The notes: generated by a model not told the origin, from the sequence alone. A DNA stretch of 6,326 nt from Candidatus Kapaibacterium sp. (GCA_938038165.1 CALHRB010000065.1:1-6326), one strand, 5' to 3'; positions 1 to 6,225 are shown, numbered from the stretch's first letter. Translations and numbers: made by a program.

Positions 1-26
1 GTTGATAATTGCTGTTAATGTTTTAT

Positions 27-63
27 GTTAAGTGCTGCTTCGCTACGCTTCGCAGCACTTAAC
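27..63. repeat. Strong GC-rich inverted repeat (hairpin)
   Basis: Positions 27-38 and 52-63 are perfect 12-bp inverted repeats (left arm GTTAAGTGCTGC) around a 13-nt loop. The loop region also contains a direct repeat, GCTTCGC at 37-43 and 47-53, separated by TAC. The element stands out sharply from its AT-rich surroundings. It lies 37 bp past the stop codon of the minus-strand ATPase gene, so it could end that transcript, but no T-run follows on that strand. It may instead be a dispersed palindromic repeat of the host genome. Confidence 0.7.
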
Positions 64-99
64 TAATTCTTTACTTTAACCATTTACACAGAATTATTT

Positions 100-1320
100 T
101 CACTCCGAATAAATATTTTTAACATCTTCTTCTGTGATTTCAGAATTATCCAATAATACACAGTTCTGAAAGAGGCTTTCTAATTGCCTTATATTTCTTG
201 GCCATTCTTTATTCTTTAAAAAGTACTTTGCTTTAGAGCTCAAATATTTATTGATAGACTTTAAGAGCCTCTCTTCGAACAAATCAATAAAACGAATTAA
301 ATCTTTTGGTCGATCTTTTAATGGAGGAATAATAATTTTATATGTGAATCTTTCTCTTAAATCCTGTCTAAACACCTTATTATCTTTAATATCTATATTT
401 GTGGATGCTATAATATCACCATTAAAGTCCTTTTCTTCTGTTCCACCGACACAAATATATTTTCTTTGCTCAATGAGTTTTAATAATATGGTCTGAAATT
501 CAGTTGAATTCCCCAATTCATCTATATGAAGGATTCCTTTCTGTGCATTTTCTATTCTCCCAATTTTATTCTGGGTTGCACCAGTAAATGAACCTTTCTC
601 ATATCCAAATAACTCAGAGTTGATTAAATTAGGACTAAACTCTGAAACATCTATATGTGTGTATGTAATATTTACCCCCTTATTTTGAATTCTTTGATAA
701 TGAAAATACTTTGCAAAAATATTCTTTCCAGTACCAGTAGGTCCAACTAACAAAATATTAACATTTTCAGGTACTTTAGCAATTTTTTTTAATTTTTCAA
801 TTGAATCAATTGTTGATTTATCTGCTGCCACTAAACTTAATGTGTTATGATTAGAAACCTGGAAGCTTATGATTGGTTCTCTAACATAACCAACATCGTT
901 AAATACCAAAGTACTTCTCGATATTACGGTATATAGATATTCTTCGTATATTTTTATATCCTCGAGGCTTTTATTCCGCGGGAGAATTAAAATGTTCATA
1001 TTATTCAAAAAAATTTTTAAGTTTATATCAATGTTGTCATTTTCAGAGAACAGGATAATATTTTCAGTTACATTATAAATTAATTCAATATTTTCCCAAC
1101 TGTTAACTGCTTCAGAATCAATTATTAATACATCCCACATTCGTAATTTTTCAATTAAACCCGAACTTAACTCATTTATTGGGATAATTTCGTATATATT
1201 AGTATCAATAGTTCTAAAATTATTAATAAACTTAGATGTGGCAATAAAGAAACTCTGCTCCACATTTATTATATAAATATTAACTTTAATACCAGGATTA
1301 TTATAACTTTTATGATTCAT
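100..1320 (-). CDS. Sigma-54-activator-type AAA+ ATPase without DNA-binding domain
   Basis: This 406-residue protein has the central domain of bacterial enhancer-binding proteins, which hydrolyse ATP to open promoters held by sigma-54 RNA polymerase. Visible motifs are Walker A GPTGTGKN (193-200), the sigma-54-contacting loop as GSFTGA (243-248, usually GAFTGA), Walker B around ILHIDE (263-268), sensor I ASTN (305-308), arginine-finger candidates R318 and R324, and sensor II WPRNIRQL (373-380, usually WPGN). Residues 11-135 look like a receiver fold: a strand ending DVLIIDS (63-69) puts D68 where the phospho-acceptor would be. However, the acidic pair after strand 1 is missing (IINVE) and the late lysine is not clear. 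The protein ends just after the AAA+ lid, with no Fis-type HTH. The start is the first ATG, 12 residues before strand 1, without a visible Shine-Dalgarno sequence. It is divergent from, and overlaps by 9 bp, a small HTH gene that might supply DNA binding; that link is inference. Confidence 0.88.
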   Translation of the reverse strand: MNHKSYNNPGIKVNIYIINVEQSFFIATSKFINNFRTIDTNIYEIIPINELSSGLIEKLRMWDVLIIDSEAVNSWENIELIYNVTENIILFSENDNIDINLKIFLNNMNILILPRNKSLEDIKIYEEYLYTVISRSTLVFNDVGYVREPIISFQVSNHNTLSLVAADKSTIDSIEKLKKIAKVPENVNILLVGPTGTGKNIFAKYFHYQRIQNKGVNITYTHIDVSEFSPNLINSELFGYEKGSFTGATQNKIGRIENAQKGILHIDELGNSTEFQTILLKLIEQRKYICVGGTEEKDFNGDIIASTNIDIKDNKVFRQDLRERFTYKIIIPPLKDRPKDLIRFIDLFEERLLKSINKYLSSKAKYFLKNKEWPRNIRQLESLFQNCVLLDNSEITEEDVKNIYSE

Positions 1321-1752
1321 AATTCTAATAATATAACGATTAATAATAATTGTGAAATTTTTATTGATTTACTACTAAAATTACATAACAAAATAGTTAT
1401 TGAAAATCACAATAAATTTATGGAAAAATTACATTCTAATTTAAGGGAAAAAAAATATGGGTTTCAAAAGTTAAACAAAATTGCACAATTTTATCTGATT
1501 AAATTAGCAGTTTCAGAATTAATAAAATTTAATCAAATAGATAATAACAGTAATTACAGATCATATGAACCATCAACTGATGATATTGTTGAAGAATTAA
1601 AAGCAATGAAAGTTCAAATTTCAAAGACCACTCTTAACAGGTGGATAAGAGAACACTTTGTTAACATTCACAATCTGTGTGAGCAAATCATCAATCATAA
1701 TTTATTAAATTATTTTAGAAATTCGCAAGAATCACCTAATCTTAACTCTTAA
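1312..1752 (+). CDS. Small helix-turn-helix protein, putative regulator
   Basis: This 146-residue, Asn/Ile/Lys-rich protein is not a recognised family. Residues about 88-116 fit a helix-turn-helix: a first helix DDIVEELKAM (90-99), a turn VQIS (101-104) and a likely recognition helix KTTLNRWIREHF (105-116). The S-x-T-T-L-x-R-W-I pattern resembles Fis-type and transposase-type HTHs. Residues 15-75 are predicted helical and could mediate dimerisation or partner binding. No membrane segment or signal peptide is seen. The first ATG (1312) lies inside the divergent ATPase gene. An AGGA at 1294-1297 is rather far upstream (14 nt), and the only later in-frame ATG is at 1420 (residue 37), which would remove the overlap and keep the HTH. 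Its position suggests it is an element repressor, or the missing DNA-binding partner of the ATPase. Both roles are inference. Confidence 0.75.
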   Translation: MIHNSNNITINNNCEIFIDLLLKLHNKIVIENHNKFMEKLHSNLREKKYGFQKLNKIAQFYLIKLAVSELIKFNQIDNNSNYRSYEPSTDDIVEELKAMKVQISKTTLNRWIREHFVNIHNLCEQIINHNLLNYFRNSQESPNLNS

Positions 1753-1945
1753 ATTTGTATTAATATTAAATAAAATCGGTCAATATTATATTTATTTTTT
1801 TAGAATGTTGAGATAGATTGAAATATAATAATTTTTTCAACCAATTCTATTGTTTTATTATAAAAGATAAGAATTTTAATAAAAAGTCTTATTGTTCGTT
1901 AACACACTTCTTTTTCAGATATTTAATCCGTAAAGTTTTTATTTC

Positions 1946-2081
1946 AATTCCGTTTCATTTTTAATTCGTCCCATTTCATATCGCTTTTACGATAAATTTT
2001 TGTTCCATTTTTGTCCCAATTTTTTCTCATTATGTTTTACTACCTGAATAATCAAATAATTCAATCCCAATTTTGTTTCAC
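1946..2081 (+). repeat. Five degenerate iteron-like motifs (TYCCRWTTY)
   Basis: The copies are TTCCGTTTCAT (1948-1958), TCCCATTTCAT (1969-1979), TTCCATTTTTG (2003-2013), TCCCAATTTTT (2014-2024) and TCCCAATTTTG (2065-2075, followed by TTTCAC). All lie on the same strand. The start-to-start distances are 21, 34, 11 and 51 bp; 21, 11 and perhaps 51 are close to whole helical turns. Same-orientation short repeats upstream of a replication protein are typical of iterons or of cooperative operator sites. The copies are degenerate and the sequence is T-rich, so some similarity is expected by chance. Confidence 0.45.
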
Positions 2082-2142
2082 AATATCATATACACTAAAA
2101 ATGTTGCGAATTTGTCTAATTTTCTGGCTTTTTTAAGGTGGT

Positions 2143-2155
2143 ATGAAAGTTTCAT
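2143..2155. promoter_or_regulatory. 13-bp perfect palindrome, candidate operator
   Basis: ATGAAA and TTTCAT flank a single central G, ending 42 bp before the primase-helicase start codon. TTTCAT also ends two of the iteron-like copies upstream (1953-1958 and 1974-1979), so one DNA-binding protein could read both. The palindrome includes the ATG of a 14-codon reading frame (2143-2187), whose stop overlaps the start of the primase ribosome-binding site. Operator function is a guess from symmetry and position. Confidence 0.3.
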
Positions 2156-2186
2156 TTATTGCTGAAAAATATTTTGTAAATAATTA

Positions 2187-2192
2187 AAAGGA
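2187..2192 (+). promoter_or_regulatory. Ribosome-binding site of the primase-helicase gene
   Basis: AAAGGA lies 5 nt before the ATG at 2198. It is one of only two convincing Shine-Dalgarno matches at gene starts in the window and supports this start codon. Confidence 0.7.
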
Positions 2193-2197
2193 ATAAT

Positions 2198-4675
2198 ATG
2201 AAAAATGAATTAAAAGAATTTGCAATTAGCAGCTTGAAAAATCGTAATGAAATAAAAAATTTTTCTTGCGCAAAAGATTTGGTAGGGAAAAAGGAGTGTT
2301 ACTTCTCTTATTTTCTTTACGGAGAGGAAGTAATGAAATACCTGATTTCAAATGGTAAGGATTCAATCGCTGGCTTCAAAGGAGTTGTAGAAGCTGATTA
2401 TCTGATTCTAGACCTTGATTGTAAGGACTCAAATGGAAAAACGGATTTAACAAAAGCCATTCTGCCTTTGCAATCATTTATTAAAGTATTAGTAGAACAA
2501 TGCTCATTGAACCCAGAGCATATAATCATAAACTTCAGTGGAAATAAGGGCTTTCACATTCGTTTACATAATTCCCTATTTGGAGGTTTTCCAAAAAATG
2601 ATAGATTGGACCTTATACATAAACAAATCGCCACTCACCTAACAAAATCATTTGATTTTTTTGATCTATCAATTTATCAAAAAATTCGACTTATAAGAAT
2701 TCCTGAAACTATTAACATTAAAACTAATAAAAGAGCAATTTTTATTCGAACTAACAAAATATTAGAATTTAATTCCATTGATGATATAAATCTTTTATTA
2801 ACATCTGATTATGATAAACAGGGAAAAGATTTACAGCTTATTAACAATTTTTTTGATGGGAATATATCATTTGCTGCTAACGAAAAACTAGTGGAATTAA
2901 AAAATGAAGTTTGCAATAAGTTACTGGATAACACTAGAATTAACAATGAGAATAAAACACGTGATAAACTTTCTGAATTTTCTAAATTAAATATTATAGC
3001 TGAAAATTGTTTAGTTACTAACGAGATATTAAATAAAGCGAAATCTGGTTCTCATTTAACTAATGATGAACGCCTGTTTATTTCTACTATTCTGATAGAC
3101 CTATATCCAGATGATGATAATTTGATCCACCGTATTATAGAAAATCAAAATGATTACGACTATAACATCACTAAATCAAAATATGAAAATATTAAATCTT
3201 TGGAATATTCACCTTATAATTGTTTTTCTTGGTGCGGAGAAAAATTATGTTCAAATGCCAAAAAGTTTAATGTTCGCTTACCTTCAGATTTCATCAAAAT
3301 TTCTAAAAAATTTAATCAATCAATTTTTGTCGAAGAGTTTATTTTACACTTTAAAGATCAGTTACTATATGACCATAGAAAAGATAAATTCTTCTTTTAT
3401 TCTTGTGGCTATTTCAAACAATACTCTGAAAATCAAATTGCTTCTTTAACAAATAAATATCTTAAAGATAATTTTGATTACAAAGCAATAAGTGATAAGG
3501 AAATTAGTGGAATAATTAAAAGACTTAAAATGGAGGAATCAATTTATTATGAAGACAATTTAGACAGGAACAAATATTTTATTAACTTAAAAAATGGTGT
3601 GTTTGATCTTTGCAATAAAAAATTCTACCCTCACGATCCCAAGTACAGATTTTTTTATCAATTTGATGTAGATTTTGATCCAGATGCTAAATATGGTCTA
3701 TATGAAAATACTCTCAAACAAATTTTTAATAATGATCAAGATATAATTAGTTTCTTTCTAAGATGGCAGTGTTATATACTCCTGTATGACTATAGCTACC
3801 AGAAAATGCTTGTTCTATATGGAAAGGGACGAAATGGTAAAAGTCTGTTGTTGAATATACTCAGATGCATATTGGGCAGTGATAATGTTGCCTCCGAGAA
3901 ATTACAAGATTTAGCAAATGATAGAGGTTACTCTCTTGTCAATTTGGAGAGGAAGTTCTTAAACATTTCACAAGAATTGACTGGTAATGAAATCGAAGTT
4001 GATACCATTAAACAAATTACTGGTGGCGACCTAATAAGTGCTAGACCTATTTATAAAGAAAGAATTCAATTTGTAAATAAGGCAAGGTTAGTTATTGCAA
4101 CAAATATCCTACCGAGAATTTCAAACTTTGATCAAGCTTTTTACCAAAGAATTGATTTCATTGAGTTTCCCAATTCATTTTATGATAATCCAGACACAAA
4201 TCTTGAAAGTAAACTTACAAGTGAAAAATCTGGCATTCTAAATCTCATAATTTCTCAGTTTGACCAAATACTAAGCGATAATAATTCAATAAAAATTGAA
4301 GTTCCTGAAAAGTCTAGAAAATCTCTAGACTCTAAAATAGGTTCATTCAACAGTGTCTTAGAGTGGATTAGCGAATGTTGCATTGTAAATCAAAGTAATG
4401 ATAAAAAAATTGTAATGTCTTTACAGAAAGCCTACAAAAATTATGAAGAATGGTGTTTAAGATCTGGTGGGAAAAAATTGAGCAAAAATAACTTTAAAAG
4501 ACTATTAGAAGACTATTATAATTTGCAAATTGAACAAGTAAATTATTTAAGACAAAATGGGAGTGTTTATAAGAATCAAATTTTAGTTTATGGTCTTGAA
4601 ATACTGCCCTCCAATGAAAAGAATTTTTTACCTGATCAATTTTATTCAGATAATTTTAAAGATTTACCTTTTTGA
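2198..4675 (+). CDS. Fused AEP primase / PriL-like / D5-type SF3 helicase
   Basis: An 825-residue replication protein that should prime DNA synthesis and unwind DNA at the element's origin. The AEP catalytic domain shows LDLD (71-74; D72 and D74 as metal ligands), SGNKGFH (114-120; H120), D156 as probable third acid, and RLIRIPETIN (164-173), the usual nucleotide-binding stretch. Residues about 265-360 match the PriL C-terminal pattern: C271, then H285 and R291, then C342, C346 and C351, four cysteines suited to an Fe-S cluster or zinc. A D5 N-terminal region (about 375-500) leads into the SF3 helicase: Walker A GKGRNGKS (542-549), E593 in the B motif, LVIATN with sensor N636, and arginine finger R651. 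Residues 718-800 resemble the D5 C-terminal winged helix. Length is normal for this class. It is first in a plus-strand operon with the excisionase-like and integrase genes. Confidence 0.93.
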   Translation: MKNELKEFAISSLKNRNEIKNFSCAKDLVGKKECYFSYFLYGEEVMKYLISNGKDSIAGFKGVVEADYLILDLDCKDSNGKTDLTKAILPLQSFIKVLVEQCSLNPEHIIINFSGNKGFHIRLHNSLFGGFPKNDRLDLIHKQIATHLTKSFDFFDLSIYQKIRLIRIPETINIKTNKRAIFIRTNKILEFNSIDDINLLLTSDYDKQGKDLQLINNFFDGNISFAANEKLVELKNEVCNKLLDNTRINNENKTRDKLSEFSKLNIIAENCLVTNEILNKAKSGSHLTNDERLFISTILIDLYPDDDNLIHRIIENQNDYDYNITKSKYENIKSLEYSPYNCFSWCGEKLCSNAKKFNVRLPSDFIKISKKFNQSIFVEEFILHFKDQLLYDHRKDKFFFYSCGYFKQYSENQIASLTNKYLKDNFDYKAISDKEISGIIKRLKMEESIYYEDNLDRNKYFINLKNGVFDLCNKKFYPHDPKYRFFYQFDVDFDPDAKYGLYENTLKQIFNNDQDIISFFLRWQCYILLYDYSYQKMLVLYGKGRNGKSLLLNILRCILGSDNVASEKLQDLANDRGYSLVNLERKFLNISQELTGNEIEVDTIKQITGGDLISARPIYKERIQFVNKARLVIATNILPRISNFDQAFYQRIDFIEFPNSFYDNPDTNLESKLTSEKSGILNLIISQFDQILSDNNSIKIEVPEKSRKSLDSKIGSFNSVLEWISECCIVNQSNDKKIVMSLQKAYKNYEEWCLRSGGKKLSKNNFKRLLEDYYNLQIEQVNYLRQNGSVYKNQILVYGLEILPSNEKNFLPDQFYSDNFKDLPF

Positions 4676-4691
4676 TTTGATGAATTGATTT

Positions 4692-4988
4692 ATGAATACA
4701 GATGATTATAAGAATGAATTAAAATTGCTTTCTCTCAATAAAGCTTCTAAGCTGATGATGATTAGCGTAACAACATTAAAAAAATTAATTAAAGAAGGAA
4801 GGATTGGTGTGATAACTATAAACAAACAAATGAAAATCCCTTATCTTGAATTAAAAAGATTTATTCAAGAAAATCTTACTAATATCAATTATAACCTCGA
4901 TAATTGTAACGTTGAAGATAAACAATGTACTAATTCTCAGATAATTAACACTAATGAACTTTTCAATGAACTTATTCAAGGAGTATAA
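4692..4988 (+). CDS. Excisionase-like HTH protein (AlpA/Xis type)
   Basis: A 98-residue protein whose residues 11-62 match the small winged MerR-like HTH domain of excisionases. It has LLSLNKASKLMMIS (helix 1 and turn), TTLKKLIKEGRIG (recognition helix and start of wing), and KIPYLELKRFIQENL, equal to the family's 'rIp..eL..fl' ending. The C-terminal 36 residues are Asn-rich and probably disordered. Family members bend DNA at attachment sites to bias the recombinase towards excision, or act as transcription regulators. The gene lies 16 bp after the primase-helicase stop and 2 bp before the integrase start, so co-expression is likely. There is no clear Shine-Dalgarno before its ATG, so it may rely on translational coupling with the gene before it. 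It could be purely a regulator rather than an excisionase. Confidence 0.8.
   Translation: MNTDDYKNELKLLSLNKASKLMMISVTTLKKLIKEGRIGVITINKQMKIPYLELKRFIQENLTNINYNLDNCNVEDKQCTNSQIINTNELFNELIQGV
4978..4983 (+). promoter_or_regulatory. Ribosome-binding site of the integrase gene
   Basis: AAGGAG sits 7 nt before the ATG at 4991 and inside the last codons of the excisionase-like gene, whose stop is at 4986-4988. It fixes the integrase start and implies translational coupling. Confidence 0.75.
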
Positions 4989-4990
4989 TT

Positions 4991-6025
4991 ATGGCAAGCA
5001 TCTATACTAAAGGAAATAAAATTTATATATCCTGGTATGACCCTTTTGTCGGTAAAAACAAGAACAAGTCAACAAAGCTTATAAATACAAAACAAAACTT
5101 AAAGAAGGCTCAGATAATAGCAACTGAGTTGCAGAAGAGAATTAATGAAAATTATACAAAATTTAACCAAATTGGCATTATCAAGAATTCCATAAGCTCA
5201 TCAATTGAACATTTCTTGAAGGTAAACAGCGACAAAAATTATAAAACTATTCAGGGATATAAAAATTTCTTTTCGAAGTTCACAAATAAATTTCCTGAAT
5301 ACGAAAGCTGTCTGATAATAAATAAATTATCCTGCGAAGAATGGTTAATTTCATTCAGGAAATCAAATTATCAACAAAATACTCTTCACGGAATAACGAA
5401 AGTTTTAAAAAAGTTTCTTAATTTCCTATTCGAGTACAACTATATACCTGTGTTTAAGCTAAACAGAGACATCACCTTTAAGCCGGAGATCAAAGAGATC
5501 ATAGTATTTCAGGAAAATGATTTAAAGATAATGATTGATGCTCTAAGAAATAAAAATGATAATTTTACAACTGCATTCTATATACTCCTTTATACTGGTC
5601 TAAGACCCAGCGATATTTATAATATAAATGTTAATGATATTGACCTTAAAAAGGGAACCATTAAATATTATTCCGAAAAGAGCAGTGAATTTTTCGAAGT
5701 ACCATTCCACCCTGAGCTTAAACCTATTCTTGAACAAAGAATCAAACAGATAGAAGTTGGTAAAATTCTGGAATATGAGACTATAAATAACTTGGGAAAA
5801 GCTTTCAGAAGATTTTTAGCAAAACTAAAGCTCGAACATAAGGGCTATACGCTTAGAACCTTCAGGAAAACTTTCATTACATTAGCTCACCAAAGCGGTA
5901 TGGATTTAGCAACGGTTTCAAAATTAGCTGGTCATAAAAAAATAACTACAACAGAACTTTATTACAATCGACTTTCTTTAACTAAACAGGTATCAGAATT
6001 AAAAAAACTAAAGCTGCCTATCTGA
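4991..6025 (+). CDS. Tyrosine recombinase (phage/ICE-type integrase)
   Basis: A 344-residue site-specific recombinase, expected to integrate and excise the element by strand exchange at attachment sites. Residues 1-30 form a small N-terminal arm-binding-like segment (ASIYTKGNKIYISWYD). Residues about 68-155 form the SAM-like core-binding domain, and 170-330 the catalytic domain. Catalytic residues seen are R205 in TGLRPSDI, a candidate beta-hairpin lysine at K225 or K230, R292 in FRKTFIT, H315 in LAGHKK, and the nucleophile Y324 in TTELYY. The histidine of the usual HxxR box is replaced by R289 (RTFR), a tolerated variation in the family. Full length, no frameshift. As last gene of the operon with its 3' end about 200 bp from a tRNA-Val gene, it is placed as expected for an integrase beside its attachment site. 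Confidence 0.93.
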   Translation: MASIYTKGNKIYISWYDPFVGKNKNKSTKLINTKQNLKKAQIIATELQKRINENYTKFNQIGIIKNSISSSIEHFLKVNSDKNYKTIQGYKNFFSKFTNKFPEYESCLIINKLSCEEWLISFRKSNYQQNTLHGITKVLKKFLNFLFEYNYIPVFKLNRDITFKPEIKEIIVFQENDLKIMIDALRNKNDNFTTAFYILLYTGLRPSDIYNINVNDIDLKKGTIKYYSEKSSEFFEVPFHPELKPILEQRIKQIEVGKILEYETINNLGKAFRRFLAKLKLEHKGYTLRTFRKTFITLAHQSGMDLATVSKLAGHKKITTTELYYNRLSLTKQVSELKKLKLPI

Positions 6026-6177
6026 TTTAATACAATATTTGAGGACGAGAGAATTTTAATGCATATGTATGTTCTTAAGAAGCGTAATTAAAACAAAATC
6101 AGATGATTTAATTGATTATTGTTCATTGAAAACTATGAAATTTCTACTTCAGTTTCTACTTCAGTGGTATTTGCTTT
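6026..6177. other. Integrase-tRNA intergenic stretch, candidate attachment region
   Basis: No gene is seen. The stretch contains a perfect 10-bp palindrome TTCTTAAGAA (6072-6081), a near-palindrome ATGCATATGTAT (6060-6071), and a tandem 12-bp repeat (6141-6164). Short symmetric and repeated sites between an integrase gene and a tRNA are where integrase and excisionase arm-binding sites usually lie. No intrinsic terminator for the integrase operon is evident. The attachment role is inference. Confidence 0.35.
6141..6164 (+). repeat. Tandem 12-bp direct repeat (2 copies)
   Basis: TTTCTACTTCAG occurs twice without a gap, at 6141-6152 and 6153-6164, both perfect. It could be a recombinase or excisionase binding site, or a simple slippage duplication in spacer DNA. 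Confidence 0.85.
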
Positions 6178-6215
6178 AAAAACACAAATCCCTGTAAGTG
6201 ATTAGTTTACAGGGA
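6178..6215 (-). terminator. Intrinsic terminator of the tRNA-Val transcript
   Basis: Read on the minus strand, TCCCTGTAA and TTACAGGGA (plus-strand 6189-6197 and 6207-6215) form a perfect 9-bp stem with a 9-nt loop. It is followed at once by TTTGTGTTTTT (plus-strand 6178-6188). Stem plus T-rich tail, 11 bp past the tRNA 3' end, fits a rho-independent terminator for the tRNA. The tail is interrupted by two Gs. Confidence 0.75.
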
Positions 6216-6225
6216 ATTAAGTGAG

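Larger units (their letters stand above)
1753..2197. other. Non-coding region with iteron-like repeats; candidate origin and promoter region
   Basis: No convincing gene lies in these 445 bp. The left half (1753-1920) is almost entirely A/T with only weak hairpins. From 1946 the plus strand becomes pyrimidine-rich and carries repeated TYCCRWTTY-like motifs, listed separately. A 13-bp palindrome, ATGAAAGTTTCAT, spans 2143-2155. Because it directly precedes the primase-helicase gene, this is the natural place for the element's replication origin and for the promoter and operator of the plus-strand operon. No clear -35/-10 pair, Bacteroidota-type TTTG/TAnnTTTG pair or sigma-54 GG-N10-GC promoter was found by eye. 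The origin role is inference from gene order and repeats. Confidence 0.5.
100..6225. mobile_element. Putative P4-like satellite or integrative plasmid-like element (boundaries not fixed)
   Basis: The region joins a tyrosine recombinase, an excisionase-like HTH protein and a D5-type primase-helicase in one tight plus-strand block, next to a tRNA gene, with a divergent regulatory pair at the other end. This gene set and order are typical of P4-like satellites and integrative plasmids. No capsid, terminase, relaxase or toxin-antitoxin gene is seen, so if it is mobile it would need a helper or genes beyond the left edge. The 3' part of the tRNA-Val gene is not repeated in positions 1-100, so the left attachment site is either outside the window or not derived from the tRNA. 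The coordinates given only bracket the supported genes and the right intergenic stretch. Confidence 0.6.

Noticed and set aside
251..496. 81-codon open frame on the plus strand
   Set aside because: It lies antisense inside the AAA+ domain of the ATPase gene; it has no family resemblance and no ribosome-binding site.
1239..1260. TGGCA followed by TGCT inside the ATPase gene, upstream of the HTH gene
   Set aside because: The GG-to-GC spacing is 15 bases instead of 10, so it does not fit a sigma-54 promoter.
1867..1892. ATAAGA/TCTTAT stem as a terminator for the HTH gene
   Set aside because: Only 6 A/T-rich pairs with a 14-nt loop and no T-run after it; too weak.
2032..2136. 34-codon frame with a hydrophobic C-terminus in the non-coding region
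   Set aside because: No Shine-Dalgarno, no recognisable sequence, and it runs through an iteron-like motif; expected by chance in AT-rich DNA.
2125..2141. Possible sigma-54 promoter starting TGGC upstream of the primase gene
   Set aside because: Ten bases after the GG the sequence reads GT rather than GC and the TTGC element is missing.
3150..3449. 99-codon open frame on the plus strand
   Set aside because: It is an out-of-frame reading inside the primase-helicase gene, whose own frame carries the conserved cysteines and D5 region there.
6135..6179. 14-codon frame MKFLLQFLLQWYLL
   Set aside because: It is only the tandem 12-bp repeat read as codons; no ribosome-binding site.
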